A stretch of DNA of 12,286 bases from Desulfomicrobium sp. (lineage in GTDB: Bacteria; Desulfobacterota; Desulfovibrionia; Desulfovibrionales; Desulfomicrobiaceae): positions 1-12,286 of the forward strand of contig DPKT01000299.1 in the NCBI GenBank assembly GCA_003542385.1. The letters run 5' to 3'. The notes under the pieces are model-generated. The model saw nothing but the letters and a program-made list of their open reading frames with translations. It made no database searches and was not told where the DNA came from. Each line of letters opens with the position of its first letter. Within the stretch, counting starts at the first letter, position 1. This document shows positions 7,118 to 12,286 of the stretch, in pieces. The position numbers and the translations under genes were made by a program.

Positions 7118-7179
7118 GCATCGATGCACTAGTGCATCACCGATGCGTTGATGCATCGAAATATTCTTGCATGTGCAAG
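7118..7179. promoter_or_regulatory. Cluster of GATGCA/TGCATC dyads over the regulator 3' end
   Basis: Successive palindromes: GCATCGATGC (7118-7127), GATGCACTAGTGCATC (7123-7138, 16 bp perfect), CGATGC/GCATCG (7141-7146 and 7153-7158), GATGCATC (7150-7157) and CTTGCA/TGCAAG (7166-7171 and 7174-7179). They overlap the last 14 codons and the stop of the regulator gene. With the 7038-7063 dyad there are six exact GATGCA/TGCATC hexamers in 116 bp. Confidence 0.55.
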
Positions 7180-9251
7180 CCATAACGGCGGGCCTTGCGC
7201 ACCACGGTTGACTGGTTCACCCCCAATGTCCGCGCTGCGGCCCTGCTGCCAGGGTTATTTCGCAGGGCCAAGGCCAGGGCTTGTTTTTCCGCACGTTCAA
7301 CCGCTTCTCGCAATGTTCCGGGCGACGGTTCCGGGCAGGTCGTTTGTGCGGCGTCCGATGTGTGCATGGTTTTGTGCACATCCGCTCTGGTGATGACGTC
7401 GCCCTTGGTCATGACTACCAGACGTTCCATGCTGTTGCCCAACTGGCGTACGTTGCCCGGCCATTGGGCGGTTATGAGCAAGTCCATGGCCTCGGGTTCG
7501 ATCTGTTTGTTCAGGCCGTACTTTTGATTATAACGCCCGAGAAAGTGGTAGATGAAGTCGATGACCGCATCCTGTCGTTCCCGTAGCGGCGGGATGAAAA
7601 GGGGGACGACGTTCAGTCGGTAGAAGAGGTCGCTGCGAAATTGGCGCGTTTGAACCATCTCTTCCAGGTCTCTGTTGGTGGCGGCGATGATACGCACATC
7701 GATCGGGGTTTCGCTCACTCCTCCGACCTGCACGATGGTCCGCTCCTGCAACACGCGCAGGAGTTTGGCTTGGAGTGCGAGCGGCATTTCACCGATCTCG
7801 TCCAGGAAAAGGGTCCCTCCGTTTGCCGTTTCGAAGACCCCCTGCTTGCCGGTACGCAAAGCCCCGGTGAAGGCACCGGCCTTGTAGCCGAAGAGTTCCG
7901 ACTCCAGAAGCTGTTCCGGGATGGCCGCACAGCTGATTTTGACGAAAGGGCCGGTGTGCCGGTGGCTATTGGTGTGGATCAATCCGGCTACCACTTCCTT
8001 GCCTACTCCCGACTCTCCTGTGATCAGCACCGACGAATCCACCTGGGCCAGCCGCATGGCTTGGTCGTGAACTTCCTGCATTTTTTTGGAACGGATGATG
8101 ATCTCGGGACTGGTGTTGATGTTGCGCCTAAGAGAGTCCAGTTCCCTCCGGTAGTGGTTCTGCAGTTCGGCCAAGCGTTCCAGTTCGAGTTGCAGCCTGC
8201 GCAGCTCCGTCACATCGCGGACGTTGGTCACCACGCGCCAGATCTCGCCGTCATCGTCGAAGATGGGGTTGCCGGTGACAACGATGGTCTTGGAGTCCCG
8301 CACCTTCTGGATGATGGTTTCGATCCTCCTGCTCTGCAGCACCTTCATGGTCACGGATTCGTCGTAGAATCCCTCGTGGACGAGTTCCGACATGGTCTTG
8401 CCCAGGACTTCCCGGGCGCGGATGCCGGTGATGCGCTCATAGGCGCGGTTGATGCGCAAGGCCCGACCTTTGCCGTCGGTGATGAATATCCCGTCAAAGG
8501 AGGAGTCGATGATGGCGTCGAGTTCCTTGGACAGGCTGCGCAGTTTGGTCAGTTCCCTGGCGCGCAGCATCTCCTCCTGGACGTTGCGCAGCAACACCAT
8601 GCGGTCCGATGAACCGTCCGGGAAGCTCGCCGACCAGGTGATAGGCAGGAAGCGCGTCTCGTCGCGCCAGGCGATGATGATGGATTGGCTGTCCAGGGGA
8701 TCCGTTTCGATCCCGAATCCCGCCTCAGTCAGGACCTGCGACAGGGGCTTGCCCAGAACGTCCGCCTCTTCGGCCGTGCAGGACACGGCCGCCGTGGCGT
8801 TGAACCAGCGCACGGTCCAGTATTCGTCCACCAGGAAGGCCGCTTCCGGCAGATCCTGGAGCGCGGCGTGAGCAGGAATCTTGCTGGATATCCTGCCGCC
8901 CCTAATGATGTCGTCGACAGCCATCATGTCGATGCCGCCCAGAATCTGCGCGCCGTCTACCACCGTCAGAAAGGAGCTGCCGTACCGTTTGAGTTCTTCG
9001 ACGGCAGTTTCGGGGTGAACCGAACACATCATGGGGCGGACATGAAGGGAAATGGGGTCGGAGAGTTCCGCTCCGGCCGCCAGAGCCTTGAGGAGCTCCT
9101 CGTAGGAAAAGACACCGGCTGAGAATCCGTGTTCGCTTACCACCTGCGCCCCGCGCACCATTTCCCGGCGGAAGAAGCCGGCGGCCTCCCGCAATGAAGT
9201 GTCCTCCCGCAGGATTTTGACAGGTGTCTGCATGATGTCGCGGACTTTCAT
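7137..9251 (-). CDS. Sigma-54-dependent activator with CBS pair and PAS domains
   Basis: 704 residues. Residues 1-117 form a CBS pair (VRDIMQTPVKIL at the start, a second unit from about 66), a module that commonly binds adenine nucleotides. Residues about 125-230 look like a divergent PAS domain, and 238-350 a clear one (DAIIDSSFDGIFITDGKGR and WRVVTNVRDVTELRRLQ). A short coiled coil (350-377) leads to the AAA+ domain: Walker A GESGVGKE (412-419), GAFTGA (459-464), which contacts sigma-54, Walker B LFLDEIGE (481-488), sensor I ATNRDL (524-529), FRSDLFYRL with the arginine finger (538-546) and WPGNVRQL (597-604). A Fis-type HTH lies at 668-692. No receiver domain, so input is by ligand. The Shine-Dalgarno is poor, but the CBS motif begins at residue 3, fixing the start. 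It lies just upstream of the transporter operon and is the likely activator of its sigma-54 promoter. Confidence 0.93.
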   Translation of the reverse strand: MKVRDIMQTPVKILREDTSLREAAGFFRREMVRGAQVVSEHGFSAGVFSYEELLKALAAGAELSDPISLHVRPMMCSVHPETAVEELKRYGSSFLTVVDGAQILGGIDMMAVDDIIRGGRISSKIPAHAALQDLPEAAFLVDEYWTVRWFNATAAVSCTAEEADVLGKPLSQVLTEAGFGIETDPLDSQSIIIAWRDETRFLPITWSASFPDGSSDRMVLLRNVQEEMLRARELTKLRSLSKELDAIIDSSFDGIFITDGKGRALRINRAYERITGIRAREVLGKTMSELVHEGFYDESVTMKVLQSRRIETIIQKVRDSKTIVVTGNPIFDDDGEIWRVVTNVRDVTELRRLQLELERLAELQNHYRRELDSLRRNINTSPEIIIRSKKMQEVHDQAMRLAQVDSSVLITGESGVGKEVVAGLIHTNSHRHTGPFVKISCAAIPEQLLESELFGYKAGAFTGALRTGKQGVFETANGGTLFLDEIGEMPLALQAKLLRVLQERTIVQVGGVSETPIDVRIIAATNRDLEEMVQTRQFRSDLFYRLNVVPLFIPPLRERQDAVIDFIYHFLGRYNQKYGLNKQIEPEAMDLLITAQWPGNVRQLGNSMERLVVMTKGDVITRADVHKTMHTSDAAQTTCPEPSPGTLREAVERAEKQALALALRNNPGSRAAARTLGVNQSTVVRKARRYGLHMQEYFDASTHR

Positions 9252-9288
9252 GGCGTGCTCGGCAGATTCGCTCGTCGGGTTTTCCGTT

Positions 9289-10524
9289 TCACTGCCGGGC
9301 CAGGGCCTTGAGCACGGCGTCGCGGTCCACGATGCCGAGCAGCCGGCCGTCGTCGGCCACGACGATGCGCTTGATCTTCTTCTCCACCAGCACCCCGATG
9401 ACTTCGGCCAGGGGGGTGTCGGGCCGGGCGGTGATGACGTTCATGGTCATGACGTCCCGGGCCGTGCCTTCCAGGGCGGGGAGCCCCTGTTCCTGACTGG
9501 TCAGGGCGCGCACCAGCCGGGCCACAAGGCCCGGCGACTCCTTTTGCACGAAGCTGCGCAGCAAATCCCAGTCGTGGACCAGGCCGATGATCTTGCGGTC
9601 CGCGTCCACGATGACCACCCGCCGCAGGGGCGAGCGGACGAGCTGCTCCAGGATTTCGGTCAGAGGGGTGTCCGGCCGGGCCGTGGGTACGTCGGTGAAC
9701 AGGGCGTCCCGGGCCGTGGAGTTCAGCCCCGGGGGTAGGATTTCGAGATGCCCGGCCACTGACGAGGCCCTGGCGATGGCTGCCAGCACGTCGGTGCGGC
9801 TGACGATGCCCAGGAGCGTGCCGTCGTCGGCCGTGACGGGCAGGCGCTTGATGTTCTTGCCGGCCATGATCTTCAGGGCGTCGACCACGTCGGTCTTGAT
9901 GTTCAGGGTCCGGGCCGGGGATGTCATGATGTCCTGGGCGACGAGGCCCGCGAATCCGGCGGCCGCGTCCTGCTCGCAGCGCTGCTCGCAGGGCAGCTGG
10001 CCCTGCATGTCCAGACGCAGGGGCATCCGGGCGCGGGAGAGCAGGTCTCCGCCGGTGATGATCCCCGCGATGCGCCTGCCTTCCATGACCGGCACGGCCT
10101 TGACCTCCCTGCGCAGCAGCAGGTCCACCACCGCGGTCAGAGGGGTTCTGACGTCCACGGTGGCCACATTCTCCGTCATCACGTCGCGGATGCGCAGGGG
10201 CAGGTGGAAGATGGCCTGTCCGTCCTGCACCACGATGCTGCCTTCCTCGACCATGGCGTCGACCACGGGCAGGAAGGCCTCGATGCGGGGCGGCGTGTCC
10301 ACGATCTCGACGATGACCGGCAGGTCCTCGGCCAGACGCAGAATCTTTGCCGTGTGCAGCAAACTGCCCGCCCCGAAGCCCATGAACCCCCGGCAGACCG
10401 AAGCCCCGGCCATGCCGCGCTGGCGGGCTTCCTCGACGATGGCCTCGTACAGCGGCCTGCCCTTGTGCCGCGCGGCTTCCCCCACGAACACCCTGAGAAT
10501 CTTCACGTCGATCGGTTTGCGCAT
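9289..10524 (-). CDS. DUF190 protein with four CBS motifs
   Basis: 411 residues, predicted cytoplasmic. Residues about 6-105 match the DUF190 family (DVKILRVFVGEAARHKGRPLY, then RGFMGFGAGSLLHTAK and PVIVEIVDTPPRIEAFLP), a PII-like ferredoxin-fold domain. Four CBS motifs follow at about 112-165, 196-250, 270-325 and 355-408, each with the DVMT-type start and a GIVxRxDVL-like end; they would form two CBS pairs. Motifs 3 and 4 are alike (TARD...TARPDTPL.E), which suggests internal duplication. The linker between motifs 1 and 2 holds CEQRCEQ. The start has GGGAGA overlapping the crcB stop, 9 nt after it, so the two genes are coupled; the sigma-54 activator begins 37 nt downstream. DUF190 genes are often next to crcB; a regulatory, nucleotide-sensing role is the usual guess, not proven. 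Confidence 0.88.
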   Translation of the reverse strand: MRKPIDVKILRVFVGEAARHKGRPLYEAIVEEARQRGMAGASVCRGFMGFGAGSLLHTAKILRLAEDLPVIVEIVDTPPRIEAFLPVVDAMVEEGSIVVQDGQAIFHLPLRIRDVMTENVATVDVRTPLTAVVDLLLRREVKAVPVMEGRRIAGIITGGDLLSRARMPLRLDMQGQLPCEQRCEQDAAAGFAGLVAQDIMTSPARTLNIKTDVVDALKIMAGKNIKRLPVTADDGTLLGIVSRTDVLAAIARASSVAGHLEILPPGLNSTARDALFTDVPTARPDTPLTEILEQLVRSPLRRVVIVDADRKIIGLVHDWDLLRSFVQKESPGLVARLVRALTSQEQGLPALEGTARDVMTMNVITARPDTPLAEVIGVLVEKKIKRIVVADDGRLLGIVDRDAVLKALARQ

Positions 10525-10533
10525 GTCGTCTCC

Positions 10534-10908
10534 CTACAGGATTCTGCCCAGGCTCGAGCCCAGGACGAGGCCCACGAAGCCCACGGCGTTCTGCCCGCCT
10601 ATGTTGAGGGCCAGCCGCAGCCACTGCGCGTCGCGCAGCAGTTCGCCGCTTTCGAAGATGAAGGTCGAGAAGGTCGTGAACGCGCCCATGAACCCGGTCA
10701 GGATGAGAACCCTGGCCTGGGGGGAAAGGAGGCCGCGTTCCTCGGACAGCACCCAGACAAGACCGAAGAGAAAGGACCCGAGTATGTTCACGGCCCATGT
10801 GCCCCAAGGGAAGTCGCGTCCCAGGGCGTCGTAGACCGCGCCCGAAAGCCAGTAGCGGCACAGGGTGCCGGCGGCTCCGGCCAGGGCGATGAGAAGCAGC
10901 TTGTGCAT
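10534..10908 (-). CDS. crcB: CrcB/Fluc-type fluoride channel
   Basis: 124 residues, exactly the usual Fluc size, with four membrane helices. Family blocks are visible: GAAGTLCRYWLSG (11-23), WAVNILGSFLFG (37-48, Asn and Gly conserved) and LTGFMGAFTTFSTF (about 70-83), which lines the fluoride path with Phe, Thr and Ser. Members work as antiparallel dimers that let fluoride leave the cell. The frame stays open upstream, but the ATG at 10908 has GGGGGA at the right distance (10918-10913) and gives the family length; the ATG at 10920 has none. The end of the out-of-frame solute-binding-protein frame overlaps its first 121 bp. A candidate promoter is at 10973-11001. No fluoride-riboswitch-like sequence was seen in the leader. 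Confidence 0.94.
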   Translation of the reverse strand: MHKLLLIALAGAAGTLCRYWLSGAVYDALGRDFPWGTWAVNILGSFLFGLVWVLSEERGLLSPQARVLILTGFMGAFTTFSTFIFESGELLRDAQWLRLALNIGGQNAVGFVGLVLGSSLGRIL

Positions 10909-11846
10909 TGTTTCCCCCATGCGGATGCAGCAGGGCCGAGGGCTGCATGGTTCGATCCTGCGACGTGCGGGGATAAAAGCACTGTTTTGATGAATCGGCA
11001 AGGGCGGACCAATGTCGGGCAGGGCCCGCGAGGGCTGAACAGGCCCGCTGCCCGGCTTGGGGGAGGCGGCCGCAACGGGCCCGACGTTACTGTTTCGCCG
11101 TGAGGCCCGATCTCGGAGAGGATGGCGTCGTCAACCCTGCGGATCAGGGCCTCGTCGACTGTCCTGGAGTAGATGATGTGCCTGCTGTTGCCCTGGGGGA
11201 TGTCACTCATGGCTTTGAGCGTGAAGTCTTCCGGCGGAACCTGTGATTCCTGCAGAAGGACGTCGATCTCTTCCGGAGGCAACAGAAAGAAATCAAACCG
11301 GTCGGTTTTGAGCATCTTGACCAGACGTACCGAATCGGCTGTGACCTGGACGATCCTGTCGGGGTATCTGGCCAGCATGGCGTCGATCTGCGGCCCGTCG
11401 GAAAGGCCCGCGACCCTTCCCATGCGTAACTTTCCGCTCGCCATCAACGCATCGAGGGTCTCGTAGGGGCGGAACAGTTCCTCCTTTTCGCGCAAAAAGA
11501 AAACGCCGACCGGGCGGTTTATGTAAACGGGCAGGGAAAATCGGGCAAATTCCTCGCGCTCCGGCGTTTTGAACCAGCCCAGGGAGGCGACGGGCTGACC
11601 GGTCTGTATGTCCTGCAGGATTCGCTTGACCGGGACGAAGCGGAATTCGGCCTCGACACCCGCCTTGGCGAACACCTTGCCGGCCAGATCGACAATCAGT
11701 CCCGCCGCCCGCCCGTCCGGCAGGGCATGGTAATACGGAGGGTATTCAAAGTAGAGGACTTCCAGCGGTTGCGCCGGGGAGACGGATGGCAGCAAGAACA
11801 TGGCCGCAAGAAGTCGGAACATGATTTTCCAAAGGCCTGCGCGCAT
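10788..11846 (-). CDS. Periplasmic solute-binding protein (SBP_bac_3-like), C-terminal frameshift
   Basis: A signal peptide (1-25, MRAGLWKIMFRLLAAMFLL then SVSPA, cleavage before Gln26) precedes a periplasmic binding fold: EVLYFEYPPYYHALPDGRA near the N-terminus, GLIVDLAGKVFAKAGVEAEF, ASLGWFKTPEREEFARFS and FDFFLLPPEEIDVLL are typical of family-3 extracellular solute-binding proteins. GAGGAG 6 nt ahead fixes the start at 11846. As written the frame runs 352 residues, but after about residue 245 (ILSEIG) it becomes Pro/Arg/Ser-rich and overlaps crcB. Removing one C from CCC at 11106-11108 gives the ending EIGLTAKQ and TAA at 11089-11087, a 252-residue protein of normal family length. So it is a one-base frameshift near the last codons; the fold itself is complete and may still function. 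No permease or ATPase gene adjoins it, so the ligand and role are unknown. Confidence 0.78.
   Translation of the reverse strand: MRAGLWKIMFRLLAAMFLLPSVSPAQPLEVLYFEYPPYYHALPDGRAAGLIVDLAGKVFAKAGVEAEFRFVPVKRILQDIQTGQPVASLGWFKTPEREEFARFSLPVYINRPVGVFFLREKEELFRPYETLDALMASGKLRMGRVAGLSDGPQIDAMLARYPDRIVQVTADSVRLVKMLKTDRFDFFLLPPEEIDVLLQESQVPPEDFTLKAMSDIPQGNSRHIIYSRTVDEALIRRVDDAILSEIGPHGETVTSGPLRPPPPSRAAGLFSPRGPCPTLVRPCRFIKTVLLSPHVAGSNHAALGPAASAWGKQCTSCFSSPWPEPPAPCAATGFRARSTTPWDATSLGAHGP
10911..10918 (-). promoter_or_regulatory. Ribosome binding site that decides the crcB start
   Basis: GGGGGAAA (10918-10911), 2 nt from the ATG at 10908 with the GGGGG core at 5 nt. It sits between two in-frame ATG codons (10920 and 10908) and supports the second. 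Confidence 0.65.
10925..10948 (-). other. Hairpin in the crcB leader
   Basis: ATGCAGC (10925-10931) and GCTGCAT (10942-10948), a 7-bp perfect inverted repeat with a 10-nt loop, inside the predicted 58-nt leader of crcB. It lies 7 nt upstream of the ribosome binding site and could affect translation; nothing else supports a function. Confidence 0.35.
10973..11001 (-). promoter_or_regulatory. Candidate sigma-70 promoter of crcB
   Basis: TTGCCG (11001-10996) and TTTTAT (10978-10973) separated by 17 nt, each four of six to consensus, in an AT-rich patch of otherwise GC-rich DNA. Transcription would start near 10966. It would serve crcB, the DUF190 gene and perhaps the activator. Confidence 0.45.
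11042..11081 (-). terminator. GC-rich hairpin after the original solute-binding-protein stop
   Basis: GGCCCG/CGGGCC (11042-11047 and 11076-11081) plus TGC/GCA (11049-11051 and 11072-11074) with one mismatch. On the minus strand it begins 6 nt after the TAA at 11089-11087 that the solute-binding gene would use without its frameshift. There is no T-run, so a terminator role is only suggested by position. Confidence 0.35.
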
Positions 11847-11852
11847 TTTCGG

Positions 11853-11858
11853 CTCCTC
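11853..11858 (-). promoter_or_regulatory. Ribosome binding site of the solute-binding protein gene
   Basis: GAGGAG, 6 nt before the ATG at 11846; the longer in-frame starts upstream would put non-signal-peptide sequence first. Confidence 0.65.
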
Positions 11859-11957
11859 GCAATGATCGGGCTGGTCCGCTACTTGCGGCTCCTGTCGGTT
11901 TCGTCCTCCCCATGTACGAACTCCCCAAGCCTTCCGCAACCATTTCTGGACTGGCCG

Positions 11958-12278
11958 TTCTGTTCACGTGGAATCGTGCTCGTTCGTCGGACACGTAGTT
12001 TTCATGTTGGACGGCTATAGGGTGGTTCGTGAGAGTATCTATATAGCCATCTTTGTACTAATAGATGCGTATAGATACTGCGAATGGATGAGGGTGCAGG
12101 CCTGTAATCGCGACGGTTTGGATTTTTTGTCAGGCAAAGATTGACGCCTGGAGAAAGATTACCTAGCCGATTGTGAACAGTGCCAAAGCCTCTGCTGATG
12201 ACTCGTTCTTCAACACGTGTGGGCCTTCTTATTTTCATGAATCAAATTTCTGTTCACCTCGACTGCGCATTCCGGACA
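11958..12278 (+). repeat. Split direct repeat TTCTGTTCAC ... CGGACA
   Basis: TTCTGTTCAC occurs at 11958-11967 and 12248-12257; in both copies CGGACA follows on the same strand after 20 and 15 nt (11988-11993 and 12273-12278). The two copies are 290 bp apart. They recall the multiple terminal repeats of some insertion sequences, but no transposase is visible. Confidence 0.35.
12034..12079. repeat. Long nested inverted repeat
   Basis: AGTATCTATA (12034-12043) and TATAGATACT (12070-12079) are perfect 10-bp arms 26 nt apart; inside, CATCT (12048-12052) pairs with AGATG (12063-12067). The A+T-rich arms stand out in this GC-rich window. It may be a paired operator or a structured RNA. Confidence 0.6.
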
Positions 12279-12286
12279 AACTGACC

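Larger units (their letters stand above)
6802..7136. promoter_or_regulatory. Upstream control region between regulator and transporter genes
   Basis: The gene-free stretch between the transporter start (6757) and the regulator stop (7137) is 379 nt. Besides the sigma-54 promoter it holds the dyad at 7038-7063, a hairpin at 7094-7113 and the first part of the GATGCA cluster. Its AT-rich part (about 6965-7000) could bend or bind IHF, but I could not fix a consensus IHF site. No small gene is convincing here. Confidence 0.55.
11847..12286. other. Gene-free right end, less GC-rich than the rest
   Basis: No open frame here has a ribosome binding site or family-like sequence on either strand. From about 12,000 the DNA is clearly richer in A and T than the neighbouring genes. 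It holds the inverted repeat at 12034-12079 and the split direct repeat at 11958/12248. It may include the promoter of the solute-binding gene and the control region of something beyond the edge, or transferred DNA. Confidence 0.5.

Noticed and set aside
7641..8612. A 323-codon plus-strand open frame opposite the sigma-54 activator
   Set aside because: It is a high-GC shadow of the activator gene; the His/Asp-rich, motif-free translation is typical of antisense frames.
9248..10948. A 566-codon minus-strand open frame overlapping crcB and the DUF190 gene
   Set aside because: It runs in another frame through both recognised genes and its translation is Arg/Pro/Gly-rich without motifs.
10909..11090. 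Fluoride riboswitch upstream of crcB
   Set aside because: The conserved core expected for this class could not be found on the minus strand by eye.
12121..12160. T-run plus CAGGC/GCCTG stem at 12125-12152 as a terminator
   Set aside because: The T-run precedes the stem on the plus strand, and on the minus strand the stem is followed by A, so it fits neither direction.
12002..12238. A 78-codon minus-strand open frame at the right end
   Set aside because: No ribosome binding site, no family-like sequence, and it covers the inverted repeat at 12034-12079.
12198..12285. A short plus-strand frame of 28 codons at the right edge (MTRSSTRVGLLIF...)
   Set aside because: Too short, without a ribosome binding site; the sequence does not look like a protein start and it closes just before the edge.
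1..12286. tRNA, rRNA genes and CRISPR arrays
   Set aside because: No cloverleaf-like segment, rRNA-like sequence or regularly spaced direct repeats were seen.

Overview
The window (12,286 bp, high GC, dense genes with strong GGAGG-type ribosome binding sites) looks like the chromosome of an anaerobic sulfate reducer of the Desulfovibrio/Desulfomicrobium group. Three things point there: a 60-residue single-cluster ferredoxin of the Desulfovibrio type (from memory it is close to the Desulfomicrobium ferredoxin I family), an aldehyde:ferredoxin oxidoreductase (AOR) of the tungsten family, and a sigma-54 activator with PAS domains. No database was consulted, so the genus is an inference.

Layout, left to right. 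(1) 1-130: start of an unrecognised minus-strand gene that runs off the left edge. (2) 270-452: ferredoxin on the minus strand with a clear hairpin terminator. (3) 593-2301: a plus-strand pair in the order motB-like then motA-like, joined by a TAATG overlap. It is a stator-type, ion-driven motor unit. (4) 2356-6757, minus strand: an apparent operon of an NCS2/SLC23-like membrane transporter, an iron-type alcohol dehydrogenase and AOR. It converges on motA-like at a shared hairpin. (5) 6758-7136: the control region of that operon. It holds a good -24/-12 (sigma-54) promoter just upstream of the transporter and, 240-400 bp further up, a cluster of dyads built on GATGCA/TGCATC that runs into the 3' end of the regulator gene. 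(6) 7137-9251: a 704-residue sigma-54 activator with an N-terminal CBS pair, two PAS-like regions, an AAA+ domain with GAFTGA and a Fis-type HTH. (7) 9289-10908: crcB-like fluoride channel followed by a DUF190 protein carrying four CBS motifs. They are nearly abutting and lead into the regulator with a 37-nt gap. (8) 10788-11846: a periplasmic solute-binding protein whose reading frame seems broken by one extra base at its last codons, so that it now reads through into crcB out of frame. (9) 11847-12286: a less GC-rich stretch with no convincing gene, one striking inverted repeat and one split direct repeat.

How it may work together (inference): the transporter brings in or exports a small organic compound, the alcohol dehydrogenase interconverts alcohol and aldehyde, and AOR oxidises the aldehyde to acid with ferredoxin as electron carrier. 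The activator next door would switch this operon on through sigma-54. Its CBS pair, and the four CBS motifs of the DUF190 protein encoded just upstream, suggest that adenine-nucleotide or energy state could enter the decision. The least ordinary part of the window is this combination of CBS-PAS activator, GATGCA dyad cluster, sigma-54 promoter and transporter-ADH-AOR operon.
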